Shown here in pieces: positions 22,991 through 34,639 of a stretch of 64,000 nt of DNA. Within the stretch, counting starts at the first letter, position 1; every line of letters begins with the position of its first letter. A program made the translations under genes and the position numbers. The notes beneath the pieces are model-generated. The model was not told the DNA's origin and made no database searches. It worked only from the letters and a program-made list of their open reading frames with translations. The DNA is from Oncomelania hupensis (lineage: Eukaryota > Mollusca > Gastropoda > Littorinimorpha > Pomatiopsidae): NCBI GenBank assembly GCA_036898135.1, contig CM072526.1:52829278-52893277 (forward strand), in the 5' to 3' direction.

Positions 22991-23800
22991 AACGTGTGAC
23001 CATATTATTTTCCCCTTAACATTGCTGGTGCCAGAATAATGTGACCAGTAGTCGCCTACACGCTCCGGTGTCGTGTGACTATAATCTGCAATTAACCTTT
23101 AAGACTTAGGGCCCTTTCCTGACATTCCCTCATGTAGAGAGTATTGAGTAGCTTAGTAACTTGTTTGTTAGTAGAGTTAATGGTAGCTAGAAAGGAACAC
23201 AGACATTTAATAGAGAAGGTCAGGAATATGTGGACAGATGATACAGATGTAGAGAAATGTGACTGTTATTATGATTAATCATGTAGTTTAGTGTTGTTGT
23301 GAACGTTTGTGTAAATTGAAGATTGTGCCTATTGTGTCTGACTGGGAGTTATTTCCTGACAAACTGTTATTTTATCATTATGTCGTTGATTTTAGTTCCT
23401 GACGTTGTGCTTTAATTAGGTGTGGAAATAACTGTAGCCTAGCATTGTCTAGTGTTAGTGACCTGCATTTTTGCCTTCCCGACCCTTTTATTCGTTGCGT
23501 GTTATGTGGTCATTTTTAGGTGTAAATCCTCATCCTACACATAACACCAAAAACACCTTGTGAGTTAGTCTATCCTACTTCTGACACCAAAACGTAGTGG
23601 TCAGTGGCGGTGATCCAAGATGGTGTTTACTGTGTCAGAAAGGCGATAATACAAAGACGCGAACGACCACGCACATAGCGGCGTCTACTATACACATACT
23701 TTGGCCTTGATGCTTTCAATGGGCATTCAAAACAAAATACCGTTGATTTAAAAACTACTTTTGAAAGAGGTTCCGTTTTGAAACTGTTCGCTTGTTCTCT
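22991..23800. other. Anonymous intergenic DNA
   Basis: No gene or further repeat family recognised. Confidence 0.5.
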
Positions 23801-23946
23801 CATTTCTTGGTATTTATTTAATTCCTTTTACATAGCGCTGTTCCAGCTCAAGAGCTGTTCAAGGCGCTGGCCGATACAGGACCTAACTCAAGCGACCCCA
23901 TGTGCCTATTTGCAGCCTTTGGGCGCATAGTCAGACATTACATTAC
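23801..23946. repeat. Retroposon-like flank, ends in family A target site
   Basis: CATAGCGCTGTTCCAGCTCA with GCTGTTCAAGGCGCTGG resembles 48120-48230 (AAAGCGCTTTACCTGCTCA) and continues after the family A insertion at 24512. This is an older repeat used as a target. Confidence 0.5.
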
Positions 23947-24511
23947 ATGATTATTGCTTTAGGTCCAGCGGACTCTTCCGAGCCAAATCAGGACCGGACA
24001 ACCCCTGATCCGCATAAAAGATCTGCCGAAACAACCCTAGTGGTAAAACTGAAAGCTCTTCACCAGCCAGTCACTTTACAATAAAGACATTCCACGCAGT
24101 GGACGCTGAGACTGTACTCTAATTTATCGAACCCCCGTTTACAAAAAACAAAATAGAATACAAACATCATTATAAATTATCAACAAAACACATATATGTA
24201 AAATGCCTACGCTGCTAAATAATAACATCATAGGAAGCCCTAGTGACCACCTGGCAGAAAGCGTCCAATATTCCCAAGCTGATCCAACAGACCTCACACA
24301 CAAATAAGGAGTCCTGTCCCGGAAGAATTTTCAAGAAAAAAGGTAGGTGACTGGTCTAGCGAAGAAGAAGATAGTATAGCAGATTGATAGAACAGAGCAG
24401 GAATGAGAAAGAGCAAAGGAGAAAGACAACGACAGTGGGAATTTAAAGCACTAAATTTCCAGAAAGTGGGGATGCTATTTATACTGAAACCCCCGGCACC
24501 CCAACGGGGAT
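23947..24511 (-). mobile_element. Family A retroposon, copy 4, full-length, 12-bp TSD
   Basis: Bounded by GCATAGTCAGAC at 23935-23946 and 24512-24523, which fixes the ends of the family at 565 bp. On the minus strand it begins ATCCCCGTTGGGGTGCCGGG (with a small CCCC/GGGG hairpin), has TATAAATAG at 24483-24475, and ends in AATCATG followed by a (TAATG)n tail. There is no conserved coding frame. The 3' ~55 bp are shared with the LINE at 28.5 kb. Transcription by Pol III is not evident, since I see no box A/box B; a processed LINE-derived short element is an alternative. Confidence 0.9.
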
Positions 24512-26667
24512 GCATAGTCAGACGCCCAGACGACTGAGCACAATCCTGGGCGCGGCGACCTGGGGTGGGGAGAATGGATTTAGTGCGTGCTGGGTGTATT
24601 TGGTGCTCTCACCCGTCTAGGACATGAGCGTCAGGATCTTTAGCGTCCGTGCGATGGAATGCGTGCGTGCACAGACTAGACCTCGGTTTATACTCTCATC
24701 CCAAGGAATAGGGGCGCAGTGTCTATTTAAACAAAAAAAACTATTTGTATTTCCTTCTCCCTCCCCCTCCCCTCCCTCTAACCTTACGCCGTTAAAGGCG
24801 TTTGATCCCACGTCACTGCCTGCCTGTTATCGCCTGAATTGGAGTAAGCTTACACGGAGCGTACCACTGAGCTAACTGAGCTCCCTATAGGACAGCACTC
24901 ACTGTGAATTTATAAAAAAGAAAACGTTGTTTGACGCTGAAAGATGTGATCTGGAGGCCTTGAAAACGGTGATGGTCACAAGGAAGACACGCTTGTCCCA
25001 GACACAACGTGGTGCAACGCAGGCACCATGACCAAGCCACACGTCACACGGCAATTGACTGTAATGCCGTATTTAAGTTGCTCATTCAGGCTTCGTTTTA
25101 CTTACATCATTCTACCATTTAAAATATCATCTGCCACTAACAACTGCAAACAGATCAACCTGTTTGTTGTTTTTTTGTTGTTTTGTTTAAAACAACAAAC
25201 AAACAAAAATTCACAGATGACATAATTTAACAACACAACAGAGGAACTGTCGTCTCTAATATTACTACTAACAAAGTCCAATCCTCTAAAACAGAATTCT
25301 GTCATAAATACTAATACCAGAAATCAGCTTTAAAAAAAAACAAAAACCAATAGCCGCTTTAGCCAAACAGTACATTACCTCCTCAAGCGAAGCACTATTA
25401 CCTCAATGACACAAGAGACTTGCGGTCGAGGGGAGTTGTGTGCTGTCACTGATCCCCCTGAGAAGACGACACTTGCAACAGCCAGCCCGCAAAGACAATA
25501 GGATACAGCCCATCCAGCGTAGCTCGCACTCCCCAGGCCTCCTCCCTCTAGGCAGTCAGTAGTAGACCTCAGCAGTCTCAGCTACGCAGTATGGATACAG
25601 TGCTAACCACACCAGTCTGGGCAGACCTCGGACGAACACAGTCTAGTTCAGTCTTATCCCTTCGTGCCGGTCCAGATGGGCTGGGTGAAGGCTAGATAGA
25701 TACTGCAGTGTACTGGATGATAAAGAGAGCTGTATCTGTGTCCAACACACCCCCTGTTTCCGATAAGGCCTAGCGTGACCTGACTGGCTTACGACCTGTG
25801 CCCAATCATCCCGCTCTCCCCCCTCCCTTTCCCCCTCTTTCCACTAGTGCGCTTCCCTCTCCTCACCATACACCCTGCACTCATGTAGGCAGTGTACCCC
25901 CCCCCCCCTCCTTTCCACCCCTTGTCCTATTACCTACTTTTACTAATGACCCCGTCATTCAGCTATTCATTCTTTCCCCTTTTTTAATTCGTCATTTCAT
26001 TCTCTGTATATCTCGCGTGCACCCAACATCACTGTAACGCCACAATAAAATATATAGATTTGGTGTTTTCTACTCCACAGTTGGCACTGTATAAAATGGA
26101 ATGTTTCATAATAGTAAGCAATCAACTAACTAACTAGTAAGCATGCACGCACACACGTCTACACTATCTTCGTCCCTTGTCCAATATTAAATACATCATA
26201 TTCACTTCTAACCCAATACGTCTTTCTTTACCTTTTGTGTTCGTATTTAATTCAAGCCCCCCCCCCCCCCCTCCCCCCTCCTCCTTGGCCCCCATCCACC
26301 CTCCTCTCTCTCTCTCTTTACGACTCACCTCTTCCACGCACATCCCATCCCTCACCCTGCCTCCTTTAAGTTTCTCTACATTGTCTTTATCTTGTCTTTC
26401 CCTACCTTGTCTTTCTATACAATGTCTTTCTCTCCACTGACCCACTTCCATACACCCCAAATTGAAGATCTGTTCTTGTTCTGTGGCCCTGCTTCTCTCT
26501 ACCTCCCTATCAATCGCGCACAATCTCCTGATTGGCAATGTCTAACCTATTTCCTCCCCCCCCCTACCCTCCCCCCGCCCTGTCCTTTTCTGACAGAGGA
26601 GATTAAACCAGCTCCATTCTAACTTCTACAGCTCCAGACAATATCTGCACCTATGCCGTGCCGTGGG
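24512..26667. other. Anonymous intergenic DNA with C-rich runs
   Basis: About 2.1 kb without a recognised gene. Poly-C/poly-G patches occur near 25900, 26260 and 26558. Small Pro/Ser-rich frames are compositional. Confidence 0.5.
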
Positions 26668-26947
26668 GAATCGGATAGCGCAGTGGTTGGAGCACTCGCT
26701 ACTGTGTCGCAAGTTAAGCATCGTCCAGTGCGGTTAGCACTTGGATGGGTGACAGCAAAACGTGAAGCGACAAATAACAACGCCCCTAGTTGACTCAACT
26801 GTGACTGAGTACCTACTCTCTTAAGGGTGGGGAAGGTAAAGCAGCGAGGGAGAGAGATGGGCATCACCCTCATTACGCTGGCCCAAGATAACTCTCCAAC
26901 GTCACGCTCCCCTATGGCCACAAGGCTATGGGACTACCTTTACCTTT
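26664..26947 (+). mobile_element. Chimeric tRNA/5S-rRNA SINE, copy 1
   Basis: The 5' ~42 bp look like the 5' half of a tRNA: GGGGAAT acceptor strand, then box A TAGCGCAGTGG at 26676-26686. Position 26706-26756 then aligns without gaps to the middle of animal 5S rRNA, including AAGTTAAGCA and GGTTAGCACTTGGATGGGTG, which span the 5S box A, intermediate element and box C. A unique body follows, and the end is TACCTTTACCTTTT, a (TTTACC)n-type tail. TATGCCG before the head and after the tail may be a TSD. A second copy, antisense, runs off the window at 63822-64000. Confidence 0.8.
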
Positions 26948-26951
26948 TATG

Positions 26952-27264
26952 CCGGTGTCACATCCTCCAAGTTCCGGGTCTCCTAGTTTATCTGGGCGCC
27001 TTTGCGCATGCGCCAGTTTATGTCGGGCCGGCTTTTCACGATGTTCTTAGGCGTCGTAACCCTAACCCTAACCCAAACTCTAACCCTAAACCCTAACCCA
27101 AACCCTAACTCTAACCCAAACTCTAAACCTAACCCTAATCCTTACTAAGACTACGATAGCACTGTGCGCATGCGCCGAATTTTGTAACGCGTCGACCAGT
27201 CAGAATGCTCCCAGTCGCTCCCAGCCCAGCTAAGATACTAGGAACTGTGACGATGTCACACCGG
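26952..27264. mobile_element. TIR element with CCCTAA-like core, copy 1
   Basis: Left end CCGGTGTCACATCCTCCAAG and right end GTGACGATGTCACACCGG are imperfect inverted repeats of ~24 bp, with CTAGTTTATC / GATACTAG extending the pairing. 27058-27140 is a degenerate array of CCCTAA and CCCAAA units flanked by paired TGCGCATGCGCC motifs. Non-coding. Copy 2 is at 30704-31006. A MITE-like DNA element is inferred; no TSD was clear. Confidence 0.7.
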
Positions 27265-28017
27265 GCTACTTTGTTCAGCACCCTAGCATATTAACTGTCT
27301 GTCTGTCGGTCTGTCTATCTGTCTGTCGGTCAGTCTGCCTGTCTCTTGCTCTCTATTGTGTTTTCTGTTACTGTATTATCTTCCCTCTGTGTCTGCGGTG
27401 TGTGAGGTGGTGTTTTTTTTCTTAATGTACATCAGTTTAATAAAGAAACGCTTTTTAACACCAAGCCAAGTTCGTGTTCTCTTCTTCCTCCTCCTCCTCC
27501 TCCTCTTCCTACTCCTCCTCTACCCCCGACCGTACCCACCAATTTGTGCACGTTCCTGTAACAATGACGACATCGCCTGTAGACTACTTCAAACTAGGTT
27601 AGCTCTCTCTAAACCCTGCCAGCGACTGAATTGTTCCAGACAGATTTACAAAATGGGGCGTCTCACTTCCAGGGCTAAATCCAAAATATAAGACCCCACA
27701 ACCGTTGCCTCCAGCATTTAAATGGCAGGTTGGTAGAAAATTACATAGTGGCCATGGCCGGTTGTGCAGTGCCTGCAATCTACAAGGTAAAGTTGCTCAA
27801 TAATAGCTGTGGGAACTATCGCAGCTTCAACCATTGGCAAGTGTTCCCCCTATCATCAAACAAAGGAGGGAAAAAACCCAAACCCACCAACCCTTCCTTC
27901 CTCACAGGCCACCTTTCACGACCACATCCGAACAAGCTTCTTTCCATATACTTTTAAAAAATCATAATAAATAAACATCTCTGTCTCCCCCCTCCCTCCC
28001 TCTCCCCCTTTCAGTGC
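27265..28017. other. Anonymous DNA with (CTGT)n-like patch
   Basis: A CTGTCTGTCGGT patch occurs at 27296-27345 and a (CTC)n patch near 27480-27520. A run ending AATAAAGAAACGC near 27440 could be an old LINE tail. No gene recognised. Confidence 0.45.
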
Positions 28018-28615
28018 TTGCGAAGTCAGCAACAGATGTCCTTAACACGTGTAAGTAGATTACAGAAAACGAAACTCGATCAAACTACGAAAGTAGATTA
28101 CAGAAAACGAAATCGATCAAACAGACCAATAGCTAAAACTAACATTAAACATAATCTGTCCACCCGCAAAGAGGAAACTGTTTTGGCTCGCCTTCATATT
28201 GGGCATACTTGTGTCACCCATAATTTCCTTTTAAAAGGAGAGGAACCACCATGGTGCTTTGCATGTGACAAAACGTTTTCCGTTCGTCATTTTATGTCTG
28301 AATGTGCTGATCTGGTTGATTTAAGGGAAAGATATCTTGGTTCAGTACCTTTTAATGAGGTTTTTAAAGTATGCAATGGTCAGAACCTGTTTCAATTTTT
28401 ACAAGATGTTGGTTTGTTTTATCGCATCTAAATCATGTCGTCTTGTCTTGTATTCTTGTTTGGATTTTATTGAAGAAACTGATTTTATTTACATCTTTCA
28501 AAATATTTAAATGTTAACAGTTTAATCTCATTTTACTTAATTTTTTGTGGTCCTGATTCGGCTCTTGGCAGTCCGCTGGACCCTATAAGCACTGAGTATC
28601 TATCTATCTATGACT
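28018..28615 (+). pseudogene. LINE ORF2 C-terminus and 3' UTR (RNase-H-type LINE)
   Basis: The frame 28018-28431 ends in a region with RKEETVLARLHIGHTCVTHN, LLKGEEPPWCFACDKTFSV and RHFMSECADL. This is the C-terminal block that follows RT/RNase H in I/jockey-like non-LTR retrotransposons, including its C-x2-C..H..C cluster. A stop at 28429-28431 is followed by a 3' UTR ending GTGGTCCTGATTCGGCTC, GCAGTCCGCTGGACCC and a (TATC)n tail. 28050-28115 contains a ~36-bp direct duplication. 5'-truncated. Its 3' end matches the 3' end of family A. Confidence 0.8.
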
Positions 28616-29110
28616 GAGAGGTCGGTCACACGCAATAGAAGAAAGAATCTCCACACGACATTACCTTCATCATGCACACTATCATCCAGCGCAGCAAGGC
28701 AACGTTGACCCAACCTGCACGGTTGTTAGACTGACACCGACTGAGCTGTGTGAATGGGGCCCATCTGCTTGGATACCCCCATCATCGTCTGAGCCTACTA
28801 CAGCTAACCTTTCACCCCTACAACATACCAGAATCAATCACCCCTACCCACCCTTCTCATCTAAGCAAACTTATATTGTTTTACATGCACACACACACAC
28901 TCCACCCCACCCCTTTTTTTCGCCCTTTGACCCGATCCATCCAATCTATATATCCTATTCTAACCAATCCTATTTTGTAACCTACCATCTATAACCCTCT
29001 TCATTATACACAGAGTATCCGAAGAGTGTCCAACATTGTTTTGTATTGTACTGTATTCAATGGTTATAGTGCTGTATTTTCTTGTTTTGAATAGTTACAG
29101 TACTGAATTG
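28616..29110. other. Anonymous intergenic DNA
   Basis: Nothing recognised other than a short (CA)n at 28886-28902. Confidence 0.5.
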
Positions 29111-30154
29111 TATTGTACTGTATTGTATTGAATGGAATAGTGTTGAATTTATATTTAATCATTATTGCATTGCGTTGTGCTGTATTGTATTGTATTATAT
29201 TGTATTGTATTGCACTGTGCATTTTCAAACTTCGTGGGACGCGATCTCAAATGGTTATCGTTGGTCAGAATGTATTGTCATCAATCATATTTCTTTCCTT
29301 TTTCCTAACGTCTTTCTGCCTAAGTTTCCCTTGTTCTATTATGTTACACTATTATGTTACACTATTATGTTACACTATTATTTCATTACCTCCACCCACC
29401 TCTCACTCTCGTTTCTTCTCTTTTTCTCATTATTCTTTCTTTCCGTCATTCTTTCATCCCCATCCATTTTGTCCATCCCACCCACCCTTCTTTGCGGCCT
29501 GGGTTGGTTCATGTTCAAACGGTACAACTGTGTTCGGCCTTGCTCAGCAGCGAGCACTGTACACTAATGACGGTCTCCTCTTGCTTAACACCGTACTTCC
29601 AAACGTTAGCCATTATATCCTCCACTTACCCTGCACTTTGGATCCCAAAGCTTAAACTGATCCTCCTAATCTACGTCTCAAACATTATATTACTCGCCCC
29701 CACACCCCATGGCTTAGCCCCTGCCTACCTCACCCAGAACATTCAATTCTATAAACCTTCTAGAAATCTTCGTTCTTCCTCTGACACCCTCATGCTTCAC
29801 ATACCCCGCTACAAACTCTCCTCTGCTGGCTGTCGATCTTTCTCAGTGCTTGGCCCTTCAACTTGGAACTCTCTTCTCCTCTCTCTTCGCAGCTTTCCAA
29901 AGATAGCTACTTTCAAATCCCACTTCAAAACTCATCTCTTCCTTAAATGTTTCTGATCTTGCCTCCCATCATCATATACCGCCCCCATCTCCCCTTCATA
30001 GCTCTCCCCTCCTCCCTCCCTCCCTCCTTCGTCTCTTATTCGTTAGCAAGTGTCTGATTGTATTTTGTATGAAGCCGGATGTTTAGAATGAATGCGTGAG
30101 TACTGCGCTTTGAACTGATATTGTTCCTTGGGAAAAAGCGCTATATAAATATCC
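29111..30154 (+). pseudogene. CR1/L2-like LINE 3' fragment
   Basis: Begins in TATTG/TGTATT-rich low-complexity DNA. From about 29480 the plus strand encodes the ORF2 C-terminus, with HGLAPAYLTQNIQFYKPSRN, LRSSSDTLMLHIPRYKL and STWNSLLLSLRSFPKIATFK, and a stop at 29954-29956. The 3' UTR ends GGGAAAAAGCGCTATATAAAT and passes into (ATT)n, the form typical of CR1/L2-group LINE termini. Frameshifts upstream make it non-functional. Confidence 0.8.

Positions 30155-30220
<66 letters not shown>
30155..30220. repeat. (ATT)n array, LINE tail
   Basis: About 21 units of TTA immediately after the LINE 3' end. Confidence 0.95.
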
Positions 30221-30703
30221 TCACAGCACCCCTACCTCTCTCCTCGTCCCTCTCCCCCCCCCCCCATTCTCCCCACCGGCAAGTCATCATCTTTGCTGTC
30301 CTATGCCAGACCAGCCACAAATACAATTTTCGTTCCCAAAAAGAATAACTCGGTTTTCCCAAAGAAGATTTGCTGTCAAAGGTGACAATATTCCACTGCA
30401 TTATACTTTCAAGGCCATAGGTGACAGTATCCCACAGCATTATACTTTCAAGGTCAGGTGACTGTCTTTCTGCAATAGCACACTATGGAAAGCCGACATA
30501 AATAACATTTTCCTCTTCCTTCTTTCTTTTCTTCATTAATTTAAAAAAAAACAACAGCCTAATGCATATTTATTATTATTCCGAAGCCTTTCATCCTCCG
30601 CCTTCCCCCTCCCCACCCCCCACCCCTTTACCAAATTTCAGTACCACCCACCCTCCCAGCCCAACCTACCCTTTGTACTAGATTGACTGACCCTTCAGAC
30701 AGC
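30221..30703. other. Anonymous intergenic DNA
   Basis: A short direct repeat (GGTGACARTATYCCACWGCA, ATTATACTTTCAAGG) occurs at about 30380-30455, a ~40-bp duplication. Otherwise nothing recognised. Confidence 0.5.
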
Positions 30704-31006
30704 CCGGTGTCACATCCTTCAAGTTCCGGGTCTCCTAGTTTATCCGAGCGCATTTGCGCATGCGCCAGGTCATGTCGGGCCGGCTTTTTCACGAAGTTCT
30801 TAGGCGTCATAACCCTAACCCTAACCCAAACCCTAACCCTAACCCTAAACTCTTAACTATAACCCAAACTTTAACCCTAAACCTTACGAAGACTATGATA
30901 GCACTGTGCGCATGCGTCGAATTTTGTAACGCGTCGACCAATCAGAATGCTCCCATTCGCTCCCAGCCCAGCTAAGATACTAGGAACTGTGAGGATGTCA
31001 CACCGG
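30704..31006. mobile_element. TIR element with CCCTAA-like core, copy 2
   Basis: Same ends (CCGGTGTCACATCCTTCAAG and GTGAGGATGTCACACCGG), the same TGCGCATGCGCC motif, and a core of CCCTAA/CCCAAA units at 30810-30850. Alignment with 26952-27264 is near-continuous, with fewer telomere-like units. Two copies with the same ends support a mobile element over a chance telomere remnant. Confidence 0.75.
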
Positions 31007-31940
31007 TAAGGGTCAACTTCACATTCACTTTCATAATCTGGTATCATGGATAAATACCCAATGGTATATTCTTCATGCACACCGCTTCATCTCCCTTCCT
31101 CTCCCTGCATACACACTCTCCCCAATACTTCCTCTCCCTGCCCCCCTCCCACCACACAAACAGTATACAAACCCTTCTTCATTTTGGTTTCCTCTCTTCT
31201 ACTGCTACCATACCCTCTCCCCCCCCTCCCTCACCTCACATACCACACACACAGAGTATCCACCCACCCCTTTTTCAATGGTCCCTCTCCCTTCCTGTCC
31301 CCAAATCCCCAGTAAGCCAACAGTAAATTGCTATCCCTCCAGTATTCATTAACACAAAAACAATAGGTAGCTGCTTAAAGCGAATGTGCGAAGTGCAACA
31401 ATATACAATAGGTTAAGTCTAATCGGCGCTTCACCGCACCGGCTGTCGTTACACTGGTCTTCCATTCATGCCACTACTAACACTGTTCCTAGTCAAGCTA
31501 TATCATGCGGTCAAAGGTCTTCACAAACCGCCTCAGTCTCTTTCTCCCTCTGTCTGTCAATCCTTCTTTCTTTCTTTGGCTGCTCCCGCACGCACGCACG
31601 CACCCACCCACCCTCCCTCCCTCTCTCTCTGTCTCTCTCCCTCTCTGTTGTGTGCGTACGTGTGTGTGTAAAGAGAGAGAGAGAGTTTGGGGGAGGGGGG
31701 CGTGGAGGGGAGAGATGGAGAAAGAAAGACGAAATAAAACAAACACCGAAGGGGATATAGAGGTGGGATTGGGGTACTGCTACCATCCTCTTAAATTGTA
31801 AGTGGATTGTTTTGCATCGCCTTACTTAATATTTTTGTATATAAGATGTTTGTGATGATGTTTGAGATGTCATTTCATACTGGAAATTTACTATAGATGT
31901 AGTCTACTGTGTACTTGTTGTATCTATGTATGTACTGTTT
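31007..31940. other. Anonymous, low-complexity-rich DNA
   Basis: (CT)n at 31620-31650, (GA)n at 31670-31690 and several CA/CT-rich patches. The many overlapping frames at 31386-31800 lie in this low-complexity tract and are not genes. Confidence 0.6.
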
Positions 31941-32022
31941 TAATGTTTCATACCGATCAGCAATTGTATGTCATAATTTCTCTGTTGAGATAATAAAGTA
32001 TTCTTGAACTTGAACTTGAACT
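31941..32022 (+). repeat. LINE 3' tail with (CTTGAA)n
   Basis: GAGATAATAAAGTATTCTTG followed by repeats of AACTTG is a typical non-LTR 3' terminus. No coding part was identified upstream. Confidence 0.6.
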
Positions 32023-32040
32023 TACTGCAATATTACTCGC

Positions 32041-32335
32041 ATGTCCGAAGGGAAAGTATTTATTCATCATTCCAATACATATATAAGGAAGTTTTCCTTT
32101 TCTAACAGAGTTGCTACTAACTGGAATAATCTACCTGTCTCACTTAACAATGCACCTAGCATAAATACGTTTAAAAACCAGTTAGACATACTTCCAGAGT
32201 TTAAAAAAATATGTTTTATTGCTATGATGAATGAAATGCTTAGGGAAATGACATGCTCAATAGGCCTACTGACTTATTGCCAAGTTGAGGAAGGTGCATT
32301 TAGAAAGGCTTCACGGTGTGTTTTGTCCCCACTAC
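32041..32335 (+). pseudogene. LINE ORF2 C-terminal fragment with trinucleotide tail
   Basis: The frame from 32041 encodes RKFSFSNRVATNWNNLPVSL and APSINTFKNQLD, matching the C-terminal FxxR(V/I)xxxWNxLP..(V/I)NxFKxxLD pattern of jockey/CR1-like ORF2 proteins. A phrase AAGGCTTCACGGTGTGTTTT before the (CTA)n array recurs at 34425 and 36400, marking a 3' UTR shared by three local remnants. Confidence 0.65.
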
Positions 32336-32340
32336 TAGGC

Positions 32341-32414
<74 letters not shown>

Positions 32415-32418
32415 ACTA
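32336..32418. repeat. (CTA)n-(CTG)n array
   Basis: About 20 CTA units then CTG units. It follows the LINE 3' end and is probably an expanded tail. Confidence 0.95.
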
Positions 32419-32955
32419 TACTCTAACCAAGTTGTGTTCCTCATGAACACATTCCAGAACACAAAACTGACACAGTCAAGAAATCATGTTCATAATAGCA
32501 AAAGAACAAATATCAGTCAGCAATAGCAGAGGATGAATAAAGTGCCTTCAGAGGCTATTGTCACCATCACTAACCGCTATCAGCAAGTTTAGACTACTAC
32601 CACGTCACTGAAGGCTGACCCAGCTGGTGGAAACAATGGCCAAAAAAAGGGACCCTCCCCCTGTAAGGGTAGACTCCCTAATCTGCTAATCTGATGGTTG
32701 GCTAGGTTCTGCCCTCGTCGCTCCCTCATCAGATTAGATTACAGGGGGTAGGTTAGAATACAGTAGGTATCTACCTCAGTCATAGATACCTGTACTTCCT
32801 GTGTACTGCCATTAACCCTGCCTTTACGCTTTGCACAAAATGGGGCACGGGTCGATGTGTTGAAAGTTGCACCAATAAGCTCACTATAGCTCCTTGTGGG
32901 TATATGACATAGAAATGGGTATTATACCCACAGCCCGCTCGGCATACCAGGCTGC
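32419..32955. other. Anonymous intergenic DNA
   Basis: Contains a small inverted pair, CTAATCTGATGG (32685) and CATCAGATTAG (32727). No gene recognised. Confidence 0.5.
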
Positions 32956-32989
32956 ATTTCATCATCATCATCATCACCATCATCATCAA

Positions 32990-33079
<90 letters not shown>

Positions 33080-33085
33080 TATCAT
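32956..33085. repeat. (ATC)n array
   Basis: Over 40 CAT/ATC units with three interruptions. The poly-His and poly-Met frames across it on the two strands are artefacts. Confidence 0.97.
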
Positions 33086-34639
33086 TTTAATGCATTTACC
33101 AACTATAATCAATATAAAAATACAAAAGAATACAAAAAAATACAAGAATATAAAAATACAAAAAGGGAAGGAAGTGGGAGTGGGAGGGATCTGGGAAGTT
33201 GGGAGGATGTTAGAAAGGGTGGGGGAAGGGAGGAGGGAAGGTTTACTTATTTAACCAAATTTCATTTGCTTGAAGAGCAGGCAAAATTCTGTATGAATAA
33301 TACTGCCATACACATCAGTTGGATACCGAATGTATGGAGACATTTTATGCTGGGAACGTATCCTCAATACACTCTCGGTATTGTAACACCATCAACTGCA
33401 AAGTTATCCATCACACTTTATGATGACATCAAACGAGAGTAAGCCGTCAAGAGGACAGGAGGAAATATTACACATCTCAGTTCAGATTATATAATCATAT
33501 AGATAAAGAGGGTGACATGTTTTCTATTCACTGAGGATGAGGTATATTGAATTATGCCACTTAAAATCAAAACTACAACAACATTTCAGACTGGGACGAC
33601 ACTGTCCTGTGTGTATCAGGACAAAATCTTGTATAACCCTGTGTACAAATCGTGAAGAGGGGATGGGGGGGGGGGGTTATTTTCTATGCTTATTTAAAAT
33701 CTGAGATACAATTGTGTAGACTATGGAGTCACAAGTCAAATGCAGAACAAAGAGGATTGGAATGGTTATTCAATGGCGAGGTGTCTATAGAGGAAGGATT
33801 ATTTTTTTCCACACCAACACGAAACAAGTGTACTGTATCGCAGGCTTGTAAATCACTAATACAAATAACAGATCTATACTCATTACTGTCAAACTAAGCA
33901 TTGTTCTATATTGGACAAGTGAAGTCTTGTATCATCTTGACCTGCCCCTCCCACCAAGTGATTGATAAAGAAAGTGGGTACAACAATGGTACGATGATAC
34001 TGTCAGAGCATGCATACACTGATCACCCTACTACATCCCCTCTCCCACTGTACGAGGGGTCCATTGTGCACCGCTTCCCTCAACCCCTTTAGCCCAAGGA
34101 CAATAGGCCTAGGCAAATACAATAGTTTAACTTTGACTTGATCTGACGAGTAGGTCCTCTCATCCTTCCCCCACTTTTTCCACACGGCCTCCCTCAAACA
34201 ACACCCTCTTCTACAAGTGATCACTTAGCAACCACAGATTCAAACAACACCCTCTTCTACAAGTGACCACTTAGCAACCACAGATTCAAACCTTACAACA
34301 AAAGCAAAACGTTAACTTAACATGACAACAAGTTCCTAATGATTTAAATTAAATGTGCATATAAAATTGCAAGCGTAACAGACCCCCATGAAGTACTCAT
34401 TAGTAAAGAAAAGACATTAGGAAAGGCTTCACTGCATAGTTTGTCATCATGTTAATACTATTACTACTGCTGCTACTACTACTACAGCTACTATTACTAC
34501 TACTGCTACTACTATTATCATTACTATAAAACAAAATTAAGAGTCAAATGAAAATTTAGGATCAAAATGACAACAAGATAGAAATCACTCATGCTTACAC
34601 AACATGTAAAAACAAAACTGAAAATTTAGGATCGGATCA
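33086..34639. other. Anonymous DNA with a local tandem duplication and CTA-rich array
   Basis: A 49-bp unit containing CAAACAACACCCTCTTCTAC is tandemly duplicated at 34191-34290. 34419-34520 carries the phrase AAAGGCTTCACTGCATAGTT followed by imperfect (CTA)n, a third remnant of the LINE 3' end seen at 32 kb. Nothing else recognised. Confidence 0.5.

Noticed and set aside
26706..26756. 5S rRNA gene or pseudogene
   Set aside because: Only the central ~51 bp match 5S; a tRNA-like 5' half precedes it and a retroposon body with a second copy follows.
32894..33442. Poly-His protein of 182 residues (and poly-Met on the other strand)
   Set aside because: Translation of an (ATC)n array with short flanks and no recognisable domain.
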